Assembly: GCA_963739355.1 (NCBI GenBank)
Contig: CAVUAD010000001.1
Coordinates: 1-64,000 of the forward strand
Length of the DNA stretch: 64,000 nucleotides
Direction of reading: 5' to 3'
Source: JAWVFM01 sp963739355
GTDB taxonomy: Bacteria; Actinomycetota; Thermoleophilia; Solirubrobacterales; 70-9
The notes under the pieces are model-generated. The model saw nothing but the letters and a program-made list of their open reading frames with translations, was not told where the DNA came from and did no database searches. The translations under genes and the position numbers were made by a program. Shown in pieces: positions 34,278-42,220 of this stretch (its first letter is position 1; each line of letters starts with the position of its first letter).

Positions 34278-34284
34278 TTGTTCT

Positions 34285-34323
34285 ACAGTTTACCTGAACA
34301 GTTTGCCTGTACAGTTTCAGGAG
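34285..34323. promoter_or_regulatory. Three 13-bp direct repeats: likely MarR operator
   Basis: ACAGTTT occurs at 34285, 34298 and 34311, exactly 13 bases apart, as ACAGTTTACCTGA, ACAGTTTGCCTGT and ACAGTTTCAGGAG. The middle copy is also an inverted repeat (ACAG-N5-CTGT). They fill the divergent gap between the exporter and the MarR gene, and the last one runs into the MarR ribosome-binding site. This suits one regulator repressing both genes. The repeats are seen; the binding is inferred. Confidence 0.7.
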
Positions 34324-34333
34324 GAGTCCGACG

Positions 34334-34765
34334 GTGACCAGGAGCACGGACACGGCGCTAGTCGCGAGCGAGCTGCGCGCGGTGCTCGGCCGACTGGTGC
34401 GCCGCCTGCGCGCCGAGCTCAGCTTCCCGATGTCACAGGGTGCGGTGCTCGGGCGCCTGGACCGCGAGGGCGCGCAGAGCGTCAGCGAGCTCGCCGCGGC
34501 CGAGCGGGTGCGCCCGCAGTCGATGGCGCAGACCGTGGGTGATCTGGAGGCGGCCGGGCTCGTCGGCCGCAGCCCGGACCCGGACGACGGCCGGCGCTCG
34601 CTCGTCGAGCTGAGCACGGCGGGACGCGAGCGCCTCGAGGACGATCGCCGCAACCGGGCGGGCTGGCTCGCTCAGGCGATGGAGAACGAGCTCTCCGCGC
34701 GCGAGCGCGCGGTCCTGGCCGAGGCCGTGGAGCTCCTGCGGCGCGTGGCGCAGTCGGACGCCTGA
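34334..34765 (+). CDS. MarR family transcriptional regulator
   Basis: A 143-residue winged-helix regulator: VLGRLDREGAQSVSELAAAERVRPQSMAQTV is the recognition region and DPDDGRRSLVELSTAGRERL the wing. It begins with GTG, preceded by AGGAGGAG. Divergently placed from an exporter-hydrolase operon with a repeat-filled gap, it is probably the local repressor released by the exported compound. Confidence 0.92.
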   Translation: MTRSTDTALVASELRAVLGRLVRRLRAELSFPMSQGAVLGRLDREGAQSVSELAAAERVRPQSMAQTVGDLEAAGLVGRSPDPDDGRRSLVELSTAGRERLEDDRRNRAGWLAQAMENELSARERAVLAEAVELLRRVAQSDA

Positions 34766-34792
34766 GACGCTCCGGCTCGCTGCTCGATCGGC

Positions 34793-37345
34793 CTACGGCC
34801 CGGGGCCCGTCCAGCCCGCCGCGTAGCAGGGCGCGGATCCGCAGGGGTCGATGATCTTGCCGTTCGGCATGATGAACTGCGCGATCTGGTGGCGGATGTC
34901 CGCCGACGTGTTGATGACCGTGTCGTGCGGATCGACGCCGAAGGAGTCGTCCGGCGCGGTGTTGGTGATCGGCGCGGAGTCGGTACCGAGGACGTCATCG
35001 GGGTTGGAGCTGTTCGGGTCGTCGCGCTTCGGCCCGATGTCCCACACGAAGAACCCGTTCCCGTCGGCCGCCGACCCGCTCAGGTTGCCGAGCGTGTCGA
35101 GGTCCGGGAAGAACTTCGGGAACGCGGCCCGCCCGGGGTCGAGGGCCGGAAGGCGCAGCGGCGCCCCGATCGTGCGCGCTTCGACCTCCGTCGTCACGTT
35201 CGAGACCTGATGGTCACCGTAGGCCATGTCGATCAGCACGTGGTGCGCCGGGGTTCCGGGCAGCGGGTCCGACGTCATGTGGTTGGCGTAGCCGTCCGGC
35301 TCGCCGCGGTCCCACTCCATCTGGATCATCGAGAGGATGAGCGGGCGGATCGACTCGTCCGGATACGAGGGGTAGAGGATCAGCGCGTAGTCGGAGAAGT
35401 CGACGCTACGCGTGAGCAGGGTCGAGTAGTTCATGCCCGGGACGTAGAGCACGGTGCGCGTGACATCGGGCTCGATCGCGGTCAGCGCGCCGCCCGCGAT
35501 GCCGCCCTGGCTGTTGCCGTAGTAGTAGACGCCCTGGTCGGTCCGGATCGCGGACTGGCCGCCGAACTGGAACGCCGGGTCGCCGGAGAAGCCGCCCTTG
35601 CCGGCAGGCAGCGCGAGCAGGCGGTCCAGGTAGATCCAGTCCACGAAGCCCTGCTGCAGGCGGTCCGGCAGCGCCGGGAACTTCGAGAGGTCGGCCAGAG
35701 CCGGGATCGCCTCAGGGCCCACGTCCTCGTCGGCCATGCCGATGAAGTCCGTGGCGCAGGTGATCACGCCCTCGTCGTTGCCGAGCTCGCGGACGTTGGT
35801 CGTGTGGACCTCGCTCGCGTCGCCGAACAGGCCGTGCCCGTACATGGCCGGGCGGTCGGCGTGGGTCACCGTGTAGCTCCCGGAGCCGGGGCTCGACTCG
35901 GTCACCGCCGACTGCGGGATGTTGCAGGTGAAGTTGGCCGTGTAGGTGTTGCCCGCCATCTGCTGCGGCAGGCCGTTTGACCCGAGGTTGAACTTCGAGC
36001 CCGACGGGCAGCCCATCTGGTTCAGATAACACGGCACCTGGAACGTCCCGGTCACCTCGCGGACGTTCTGGGTCGCATGGCTGCCGGTGAGCGCCTCGTG
36101 GCCGGAGCCCGGGCTCGGCTCGTCGACGGTCTGGACGTCGGTGACCGTGAAGTCCGGGGCGTCGCCCTGCATGACCCCGTCGCCCGGCGAGTCGTCGCCG
36201 AGCTGGGAGAGCGCGTCGTCGCGGATGTGGAGCATCCGCCCCGTGATGTTCTCGGTGCTGGCCACGGTGAAGTCCCAGGCGTCGTAGAGGTTCTTGCGCT
36301 GGATCCCGGCCCTGCCGAGCGTCTTGAAGATCGAGTCGAAGTGGGCCCTGCGGCTCTCGATCGACTTGTCGCCGGTCTTGACCTGGTCGCGGTAGAGCGC
36401 GAACCCGGGTGGCGCCGCGAGGGTGTGGCCGCTCGCGTTCTTCAGGTTGCGCATCGCGACGATGTAGCGGTGGCCCTCCTTCAGGTTCTTGCCCACGCGG
36501 ATGATGAAGTCCGTGGTGTCCGGGCTGGTCGCGGTGGAGTCGAGCTCGGTCCAGATCAGCTGCCGCTTGCCGGTCTTCGCGTCGATCAGGACGACCGGCT
36601 GCTTCTTCGCGAACGAGGCGTCCATGTTGGTGAGCGGGACAGCGCCCGTCTTCTTGAATGCCTTCGGCGTGTCAAGCCCCGGAACCCGGGTGACGATGCT
36701 GACCCCCGGGCTGAAGCCGTCGCTTCGATTCAGCTCGGTCGGGTCGATGTGGACGTCGTTGCGGTTGACCGGCGTCGCCTGCGGGCTCAGGTTGACCCGC
36801 CGCCCGGTGCCGGTCGACTTGTCCTTGACCGTGAAGTGGTCGCTCGGCCACGGGAACAGGCAGTTCTGGCCCGGTGCGGCGATCGTCTCGCAGTGCTTGG
36901 CGTTCGCCAGTGCCGCGCACTGCGGCACTGTCTGCTTGACCTTGCCCGAGTCACGGTCGAGGACCTTCGCCTTCTTCGCCGTTACGGCGGTGACGGTGAG
37001 CTTCGGCGCTCCACAGCCCTCGAGGACCTCCTTACCCGACTTGTTCAGGTGCAGCACGACGTGCTTGGCGCCCTTCTTAAGGTGGGCCTTGGTGGTGAGG
37101 AACGGGTGCGCACCGGAGTCCTTGGCGGAGAGCTCGAGGCCGACTTTGGCGGCGTCCGAGGCCTTCGCCCCGACCCTGAGCTTGCCCGCCTTCAGGAGCT
37201 TGGCGTCGACGCTCGACGGGACGCTGAGCTTGACTTTCGGCCCTCCGCGGTGTCCACCCGCCGCCAGGGCGGACCCCAGCCCGATCGTCGCCATCGCCGC
37301 GATCACCACGACGACCGCAATCCAACACCTGCGCCTACCGGCCAA
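34793..37345 (-). CDS. Large secreted alpha/beta-hydrolase-like protein
   Basis: 850 residues with a signal peptide (cleavage near residue 28, SALAA). Residues ~30-135 form a Lys/Val-rich beta domain resembling bacterial Ig-like repeats. The middle (residues ~150-330) recalls the N-terminal domain of bacterial lipases (NCLFPWPSDHF, PLTNMDASF, FIIRVGKNLKEGHRY). A nucleophile elbow YGNSQGG (Ser near 620) and a histidine in MAYGDHQVSN suggest an esterase/lipase active site. Cysteines occur in pairs, consistent with export. Substrate unknown. Confidence 0.7.
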   Translation of the reverse strand: MAGRRRCWIAVVVVIAAMATIGLGSALAAGGHRGGPKVKLSVPSSVDAKLLKAGKLRVGAKASDAAKVGLELSAKDSGAHPFLTTKAHLKKGAKHVVLHLNKSGKEVLEGCGAPKLTVTAVTAKKAKVLDRDSGKVKQTVPQCAALANAKHCETIAAPGQNCLFPWPSDHFTVKDKSTGTGRRVNLSPQATPVNRNDVHIDPTELNRSDGFSPGVSIVTRVPGLDTPKAFKKTGAVPLTNMDASFAKKQPVVLIDAKTGKRQLIWTELDSTATSPDTTDFIIRVGKNLKEGHRYIVAMRNLKNASGHTLAAPPGFALYRDQVKTGDKSIESRRAHFDSIFKTLGRAGIQRKNLYDAWDFTVASTENITGRMLHIRDDALSQLGDDSPGDGVMQGDAPDFTVTDVQTVDEPSPGSGHEALTGSHATQNVREVTGTFQVPCYLNQMGCPSGSKFNLGSNGLPQQMAGNTYTANFTCNIPQSAVTESSPGSGSYTVTHADRPAMYGHGLFGDASEVHTTNVRELGNDEGVITCATDFIGMADEDVGPEAIPALADLSKFPALPDRLQQGFVDWIYLDRLLALPAGKGGFSGDPAFQFGGQSAIRTDQGVYYYGNSQGGIAGGALTAIEPDVTRTVLYVPGMNYSTLLTRSVDFSDYALILYPSYPDESIRPLILSMIQMEWDRGEPDGYANHMTSDPLPGTPAHHVLIDMAYGDHQVSNVTTEVEARTIGAPLRLPALDPGRAAFPKFFPDLDTLGNLSGSAADGNGFFVWDIGPKRDDPNSSNPDDVLGTDSAPITNTAPDDSFGVDPHDTVINTSADIRHQIAQFIMPNGKIIDPCGSAPCYAAGWTGPGP

Positions 37346-37433
37346 CTCGCACCTCTCTCCTCAAACCTCAGCTCCCCAGCTGCTTGGCCAGCCAACCTAT
37401 CACCCGCCCGGCTGGGCGTGAATACTGACCGCC

Positions 37434-38204
37434 GTGCCGCGGCTCCTCACCATTCCCATCAGCCACTACTGCGAGAAGGCGCGGTGGGCGCTCGACCGGG
37501 CGGGGATCTCCTACGCCGAGGAGCGCCACGTGCAGGGGATCCACCGCGTGGCGGCACGGCGGGCCGGCGGCGGCCGGACCCTGCCGGTCCTCGTCACCCC
37601 CGAAGGGGCCATCGGCGAGTCGGAGGAGATCATGGACTGGGTCGACGAGCGGACCCCGGAGGAGTGGCGTCTGTTCCCGGCGGCGCCTGCGCAACGCACC
37701 GAGGTGCTGGACCTCTGCCGCCACCTCGACGCCGAGCTCGGTCCGCGAGCCCGACGACTCATGTACGCGCACATGCTCGGCGACCCAGGCCTCGCCCTGC
37801 GCTTCAACAACGCGGGCGTCCCCAGGTGGGAGGACCGCGCGATTCGCTGGGGCTGGCCGCTGGCGAGGCGCTTCGTGGAGCGCGAGCTGGGAATGAGGCC
37901 GGGCATCGAGGTCGAGGACGAGGCCGCCGTCTGGCTCGAGCTCGACTGGGTGGGCGAGCTCCTCGCCGACGGGCGTCCTCACCTGTGCGGCGAGCGCTTT
38001 GGCGCCGCCGACCTGACCTTTGCCGCGCTCTGCGCGGCGGTGATCTTCCCGCCGGGCTACGGCGTCGAGCTGCCGCAACCGGATGTGCTGCCGCGGCTCA
38101 CGGCCAAGCTCGTCGATCGAGCTCGCGCCCATCCCGCCGGCGCCTACGCGATGGAGCTGTTCGCGACGCATCGCCGCCGGCTAGCCGGCGGCGACTGGCC
38201 CTGA
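37434..38204 (+). CDS. Glutathione S-transferase family protein
   Basis: A 256-residue protein with a thioredoxin-like N-terminal domain (ISHYCEKARWALDRAGI, with Ser/Cys at the catalytic position), the cis-proline segment RTLPVLVT, GESEEIMDWVDE and a helical C-terminal domain. Actinobacteria generally use mycothiol, so the thiol partner is uncertain. GTG start. Divergent from the secreted hydrolase. Confidence 0.82.
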   Translation: MPRLLTIPISHYCEKARWALDRAGISYAEERHVQGIHRVAARRAGGGRTLPVLVTPEGAIGESEEIMDWVDERTPEEWRLFPAAPAQRTEVLDLCRHLDAELGPRARRLMYAHMLGDPGLALRFNNAGVPRWEDRAIRWGWPLARRFVERELGMRPGIEVEDEAAVWLELDWVGELLADGRPHLCGERFGAADLTFAALCAAVIFPPGYGVELPQPDVLPRLTAKLVDRARAHPAGAYAMELFATHRRRLAGGDWP

Positions 38205-38206
38205 GC

Positions 38207-38257
38207 TCAGCCCGCAAGCCCGATCACGTTGCCGTCCGGGTCGCGCATCCAGGCGAG
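38207..38257 (-). pseudogene. Glyoxalase/VOC protein, last 16 codons only
   Basis: The minus strand reads LAWMRDPDGNVIGLAG and a stop, which is the C-terminal strand of a VOC-family protein (usual D-P-D-G-N-x-x-x-L). Nothing family-like precedes it; instead a GGGG-CCCC hairpin motif and the end of another VOC gene begin at once. I infer deletion or recombination at the hairpin. Confidence 0.65.
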
Positions 38258-38261
38258 CGTC

Positions 38262-38285
38262 GGGGGTCAGGCCCCGTTCACATTC
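38262..38285. repeat. REP-like hairpin motif
   Basis: GGGGTCAGGCCCC followed by GTTCACATT. From memory, near-identical GGGGTCAGxCCCC...TTCACATT motifs are dispersed in many soil genomes, often beside REP-associated tyrosine transposases. Here it lies exactly where one VOC gene is cut and the next one ends. No transposase is present. The motif is visible; its class is inferred. Confidence 0.45.
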
Positions 38286-38646
38286 AACGCTTCGGCTGCC
38301 AGAAGGCGAGCTCCCCGGCAACCGGTGTGGCGATCACGCTTCTGAATCCCGCCGGGCCCTCCCGCGGCTCGAGCAGCACGGACGCGCCGAGCGAGCGTGC
38401 GCGCTCCGTGGCCGCCTCGATTCCGCCGACCTGCACGTAGGGAAGCCACGAGGGGCGCGCGGTCGCGCACTCGACGATGCCGCCGCCGAGGCGGCTGGCG
38501 AGATCGAGGGCCAGGTAGGAGCCGCTGGCCGCGTCGATCCGCTCGCCCGGCCATCGGCAAAGCTCGGCGTAGAACGCGCGTGCGCGCTCCAGGTCTCCGG
38601 TGTGGAGCTCGAGGTGGACAACCGGATTTGCGACCTTGTGCCTCAT
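38284..38646 (-). CDS. VOC family (glyoxalase-like) protein
   Basis: A 120-residue single-unit VOC protein: PVVHLELHTGDLERARAFYAELCRW is the first beta-alpha-beta unit, LPYVQVGGIEAATERARSLGASVL the second, ending in ELAFWQPK. His and Glu positions for a metal are present (HLEL). Role unknown; the family includes dioxygenases and resistance proteins. The ATG at 38646 follows an in-frame ATG four codons upstream that is also possible. The end abuts a REP-like motif. Confidence 0.85.
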   Translation of the reverse strand: MRHKVANPVVHLELHTGDLERARAFYAELCRWPGERIDAASGSYLALDLASRLGGGIVECATARPSWLPYVQVGGIEAATERARSLGASVLLEPREGPAGFRSVIATPVAGELAFWQPKR

Positions 38647-38735
38647 TGCCCTACCCATCCGACTGCGGCGTGCCCGGAAAATCATCGGTTGGGCGATGAG
38701 TCCGAGGCGCGCGCGGCGTCTAACCTGGTGTGCCG

Positions 38736-39851
38736 ATGGACGTCGGGACCACCGAGAGCAGCGCTCGCGAGCAGCAGCTCCTGGCGTCGGCCCGCGCCGG
38801 TGACGAAGGAGCATTCGAGAGCATCGTCGCGATGCGGCGCGCCGAGCTCCAGGCGCACTGCTACCGGATGCTCGGCTCCACCCACGACGCCGAGGACGCG
38901 CTCCAGGAGGCGCTCGTCCGCGCCTGGCGCGGCCTGCCGCGCTTCGAGGGCCGCAGCTCGCTGCGCTCGTGGCTCTACAAGATCGCCACGAACACCTGCC
39001 TGGATGCGATCGGCAGGCGTCCCAAGCGCGTGCTGCCAATCGACTACGCGCCGGCGGGCGACCCGCACGAGGGGCCCGGGGAGCCGGTGATCGAGTCCGT
39101 CTGGGTCGAGCCCTTCCCCGACGAGCTGATCGGCGTGGAGGACGGCTACGCGGGGCCCGAGGCGCGCTACGAGCAACGCGAGGCCGTCGAGCTCGCGTTC
39201 ATTGCCGCGCTCCAGCACCTCCCGGCGACGCAGCGCGCGGTGCTCGTTCTCCGCGAGGTGCTCGGGTTCTCCGCCAAGGAGACGGCCGAGCAGCTCGAGA
39301 CGACCACGGCATCCGTCAACAGCGCCCTTCAGCGCGCGCGGTCGACGCTCGACGAGAAGCTTCCCGACCAGACACAGCAGGCGACGCTGCGCGCGCTTGG
39401 CGACGAGAAGGTGAAGGAGATCGTCGACCGCTACCTGGAGGCCTGGGAGACCAACGACGTCGACACGGTGGTGGAGATCCTCGCCGAGGACGCCAACTTC
39501 GCGATGCCCCCGCTGGCGAGCTGGTTCACCGGTTCGGAGGGGATCCGCACCTTCCTCGAGCTCTCGCCGATGTCCGGCGACTGGCGCTGGAAGGCGGTGC
39601 AGGTTCAGTCGAACGGCCAGCCCGCGCTCGCCTTCTACGCCTGGAACGAGGAGGAGCAGGCCTACCGGCGCTTCGCGCTCAACGTGCTCACGTTCCGGGG
39701 CGAGCGGATCGCCGACGTCACCGCGTTCATCGCGCGCGTACCGCCCGCGCCCGACCGCGAGGTGGTCAGGCGCATGCCCGATCATGCGGCCGACCCGGAC
39801 GCGATGGCGGCCGCCTTCGACTGGTTCGAGCTCCCCGAGACGCTCGGCTGA
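38736..39851 (+). CDS. ECF sigma factor with C-terminal SnoaL-like domain
   Basis: A 371-residue extracytoplasmic-function sigma factor. Region 2 is RAELQAHCYRMLGSTHDAEDALQEALVRAWRG (split here by function, residues ~35-70). Region 4 includes LPATQRAVLVLREVLGFSAKETAEQL, and residues ~245-365 form a SnoaL/NTF2-like domain (VDRYLEAWETNDVDTVVEIL). This matches the SigG/SigJ-type family, where the NTF2 domain regulates activity and no separate anti-sigma factor is needed. An in-frame GTG lies two codons upstream. Confidence 0.9.
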   Translation: MDVGTTESSAREQQLLASARAGDEGAFESIVAMRRAELQAHCYRMLGSTHDAEDALQEALVRAWRGLPRFEGRSSLRSWLYKIATNTCLDAIGRRPKRVLPIDYAPAGDPHEGPGEPVIESVWVEPFPDELIGVEDGYAGPEARYEQREAVELAFIAALQHLPATQRAVLVLREVLGFSAKETAEQLETTTASVNSALQRARSTLDEKLPDQTQQATLRALGDEKVKEIVDRYLEAWETNDVDTVVEILAEDANFAMPPLASWFTGSEGIRTFLELSPMSGDWRWKAVQVQSNGQPALAFYAWNEEEQAYRRFALNVLTFRGERIADVTAFIARVPPAPDREVVRRMPDHAADPDAMAAAFDWFELPETLG

Positions 39852-39957
39852 GCGCCACGGGCCGATTCCGGCCGCTCGCTAACCTCGGACGAGCGATTAG
39901 TTCGCGCCGCTCCGGCCGTCTCTATGGGAAAGGAGACGAGTAGGGAGCCGCAGACGC

Positions 39958-41433
39958 ATGACCGAAACTCAGACAGACATGAACACCGAAGACCGCTCGC
40001 GCTGGATAGCGCTCTACGTGCTGTGCGCGGGCGTTCTGATGATCGTCCTGGACGCGACCGTGGTGAACGTCGCCCTGCCGTCGATCCAGGACGACCTTGG
40101 CTTCTCGCAGTCCGGTCTTGCCTGGGTGGTGAACGCGTACCTGATCGCGTTCGGCGGCCTCCTGCTCCTCGCGGGCCGGCTTGGAGACCTGATCTCCAAG
40201 CGGGGCGTGTTCCTGAGCGGCCTCGTGGTCTTCACCCTTGCCTCGGCGCTCTGCGGGCTCACCCAGAGCCAGGGGCTCCTGGTCGGAGCGCGCTTCGTCC
40301 AGGGGATCGGCGGGGCCATGGCCTCGGCCGTAATCCTGGGGATGATCGTCACGATGTTCCCCGAGCCGCGGGAGCAGGCCAAGGCAATCGGCGTATTCAG
40401 CTTCGTCGCCTCGGCCGGCGGGTCGATCGGCCTGCTTGCCGGCGGCGTGATCACCCAGAGCATCAGCTGGCACTGGATCTTCTTCATCAACATCCCGATC
40501 GGGATCGCGACCTTCGTCCTCGCGCGGCGGCTCGTCGAGAACGACCGCGGGGCGGGCTTCGGCACGGGCGCGGACGTCCTCGGCGCCGTCCTGATCACGA
40601 GCTCGCTGATGCTCGGCGTCTTCACGATCGTCCAGCCGGCCGCCCAGGACGGCTGGACCTCGCCGCAGACGCTCGGCCTCAGCGCCGCCTCGCTTGCCCT
40701 GCTGGGCGCCTTCATCGCGCGCGAGGCGACGGCGTCGAACCCCCTGATGCCCCTGCGCATGTTCCGCTCGCGCAACGTGGCGGGCGCCAACCTGATCCAG
40801 GCGCTGACGGTGGCCGGGATGTTCGGGATGTTCTTCCTCGGCGTCCTCTACCTGCAGCGCATCCTCGGCTACGACGCCCTGAAGACCGGCCTCTCGTTCC
40901 TGCCCGTGACGATCGTGATCGGCACCCTCTCGCTGCGCTACGCCGAGGTCCTGATCACGAGGTTCGGCGCGCGCCGGATCCTGATGCCCGGCCTGCTCTT
41001 CATCGGCGCCGGCCTGGCGCTCTTCGCCCGGGTGCCCGTGGACGGCAGCTACCTCACCGACGTGCTGCCCACCAACCTCCTCATCGGCACCGGCGTGGGC
41101 GTCACCTTCCCGGCCCTCATGACGCTGGCCATGTCGGGCGCCACCCGCGAGGACGCCGGCCTCGCCTCGGCTCTGGTCAACACGTCGCTCCAGGTTGGGG
41201 CGGCGATCGGGCTGGCCGTCATCGCGACGCTCTCCGCCACGCACACGCAGAACCTCATCGACGACGGCACGCCGGTGAAGGAGGCCCTCACCAACGGCTA
41301 CCACGTGGGCTTCTGGGTCTCCGTTGGCCTGGTGGCGGCCGCCGCGACCGTCGCCGTGACCGTGGTGCGGCCCGAGCGCGAAGCAGCTCGCGAGGTGGAC
41401 GGCGAGGCCGCGCTGCCGGCGGAGGCCAGCTAG
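39958..41433 (+). CDS. DHA2-family MFS exporter
   Basis: A 491-residue exporter with about 14 membrane helices: LDATVVNVALPSIQDDL in helix 1, GRLGDLISKRGVFLSGL as motif A, GGSIGLLAGGVITQSISWHWIFFIN as motif C region. Third exporter of this family in the window. It follows the sigma factor by 106 bases, which hold a GGGAG element before the ATG. Substrate unknown. Confidence 0.9.
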   Translation: MTETQTDMNTEDRSRWIALYVLCAGVLMIVLDATVVNVALPSIQDDLGFSQSGLAWVVNAYLIAFGGLLLLAGRLGDLISKRGVFLSGLVVFTLASALCGLTQSQGLLVGARFVQGIGGAMASAVILGMIVTMFPEPREQAKAIGVFSFVASAGGSIGLLAGGVITQSISWHWIFFINIPIGIATFVLARRLVENDRGAGFGTGADVLGAVLITSSLMLGVFTIVQPAAQDGWTSPQTLGLSAASLALLGAFIAREATASNPLMPLRMFRSRNVAGANLIQALTVAGMFGMFFLGVLYLQRILGYDALKTGLSFLPVTIVIGTLSLRYAEVLITRFGARRILMPGLLFIGAGLALFARVPVDGSYLTDVLPTNLLIGTGVGVTFPALMTLAMSGATREDAGLASALVNTSLQVGAAIGLAVIATLSATHTQNLIDDGTPVKEALTNGYHVGFWVSVGLVAAAATVAVTVVRPEREAAREVDGEAALPAEAS

Positions 41434-41487
41434 GGCCCCCGCGAGGGGAGTGTTACGTTTGCCCTTCACTACCAGGAGGGACGAGAC

Positions 41488-41862
41488 ATGCGAATGAGGT
41501 TGCTTTGGGTCGCGGCACTTGCGGCCCTGGGCGCTCTGGCGTTCGCCGGCATCGCCATGGCAGGCGGCAAGGCGGACACGAAGGTGACGATCAAGGCCGA
41601 GTCCGACGGCTTCTTCGGCTTCGTCAAGAGCTCCAAGCCGAAGCAGTGCGCCAACGGGCGCAAGGTCATTCTCTACAAGCAGCGGGGCGATGCTCCGAAC
41701 CGCCACGTCGATCAGAAGATCGGCAGCGACATCGCGCAGGCGAACGGCGACAAGTACATGTGGTCGACCGGCAACACCGGCAAGCCGCATGGCGACTACT
41801 ACGCGTTCGCCAAGCACACGACGAAGTGCAGGGCGGACTACAGCAGGACGGTTTCTGCCTGA
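41488..41862 (+). CDS. Small secreted protein of unknown function
   Basis: A 124-residue protein with a clear signal peptide (LLWVAALAALGALAFAGIAMA) and a basic mature part with two cysteines (KQCANGRKVILYKQRG and TTKCRADY). The mature pattern SDGFFGFVKSSKPKQCANGRKV...ALYKQ recurs in secreted proteins of Thermoleophilia that I know only as hypothetical. AGGAGGG precedes the ATG. Its stop is followed immediately by the first of four hairpins. Confidence 0.7.
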   Translation: MRMRLLWVAALAALGALAFAGIAMAGGKADTKVTIKAESDGFFGFVKSSKPKQCANGRKVILYKQRGDAPNRHVDQKIGSDIAQANGDKYMWSTGNTGKPHGDYYAFAKHTTKCRADYSRTVSA

Positions 41863-41969
41863 GGACCTTTAGGTCCGAAAAGCAGCATGGGCGGTGGGGA
41901 GGGGCTTTAGCCCCGAAACGAGGGTGTAAGGCGCGGAGCGCCGCACATGATTGGACGGCGAGGCCGTCC
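41863..41969. repeat. Array of four consecutive perfect hairpins
   Basis: GGACCTTTAGGTCC (41863-41876), GGGGCTTTAGCCCC (41901-41914), GGCGCGGAGCGCC (41930-41942) and a 7-bp stem GGACGGC/GCCGTCC with GAG loop (41953-41969). The first two share the loop TTTA and are each followed by CGAAA. The last two have a purine loop and are followed by CGCAxxTGA. They begin one base after the stop of the secreted-protein gene. One may end transcription; four in two styles is not explained by that. Confidence 0.8.
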
Positions 41970-42014
41970 GCAGGTGATTCACCGTAGGTCGACCGCCGCC
42001 GGGAAGCAACGAAA

Positions 42015-42137
42015 CGCGACCCGGCGGTGACGGCTTGCCTGGCCGGGCGTAGCCTTCGCCCGAAGAAGCTTTAGCCGGTCACCTTCGAGAGTCGTCTTCG
42101 CCTGGCTTGTGGCGCTTTCGCTCTCTACCGGATCGCG
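42015..42137 (-). ncRNA. Candidate small structured RNA, copy 1
   Basis: About 123 bases, roughly 87% identical by eye to a second copy at 43161-43281. On the minus strand the ends pair (GCGATCCGG with CCGGGTCGC, one G-U). Inside are a hairpin around CGCC/GGCG, a longer stem GGTGAC...GTCACC, and within it GGGCG-AAGGCTA-CGCCC. A promoter-like TTGCGC-17-TAGGGT ends seven bases before the predicted first base, and a T-rich GTTTCGTTGCTT follows the closing stem. No open reading frame makes sense here. I do not recognise a known RNA family. Confidence 0.5.
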
Positions 42138-42143
42138 CCTTGC

Positions 42144-42172
42144 ACCCTAGCCCCGCGTGCCAGACGGCGCAA
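42144..42172 (-). promoter_or_regulatory. Promoter-like element before small RNA copy 1
   Basis: Minus strand: TTGCGC (42172-42167), a 17-base spacer, TAGGGT (42149-42144). The predicted transcription start then falls on the 5' end of the closing stem. The corresponding place at copy 2 has TATAGGTT (43296-43289). Confidence 0.45.
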
Positions 42173-42178
42173 CCCGCA

Positions 42179-42197
42179 TTCCCGCAAATCGCGGGAA
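42179..42197 (-). terminator. Hairpin after the fatty-acid-hydroxylase gene
   Basis: TTCCCGC / GCGGGAA, 7 bp with a 5-base loop, 24 bases beyond the hydroxylase stop on its strand. A related CCGC/GCGG hairpin lies at the matching place of the second repeat unit (about 43329-43341), so it could also belong to the repeat. Confidence 0.5.
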
Positions 42198-42220
42198 CTT
42201 GTTCGCTGAAATCGCCCTGA

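Noticed and set aside
41863..41969. CRISPR-like array
   Set aside because: Stems differ in sequence and no constant repeat with variable spacers exists; only fold and tails are shared.
42015..42137. Known RNA classes such as c-di-GMP, c-di-AMP, cobalamin, glycine and SAM riboswitches, 4.5S RNA or 6S RNA
   Set aside because: None of the conserved cores I remember for these classes can be placed in either copy on either strand.
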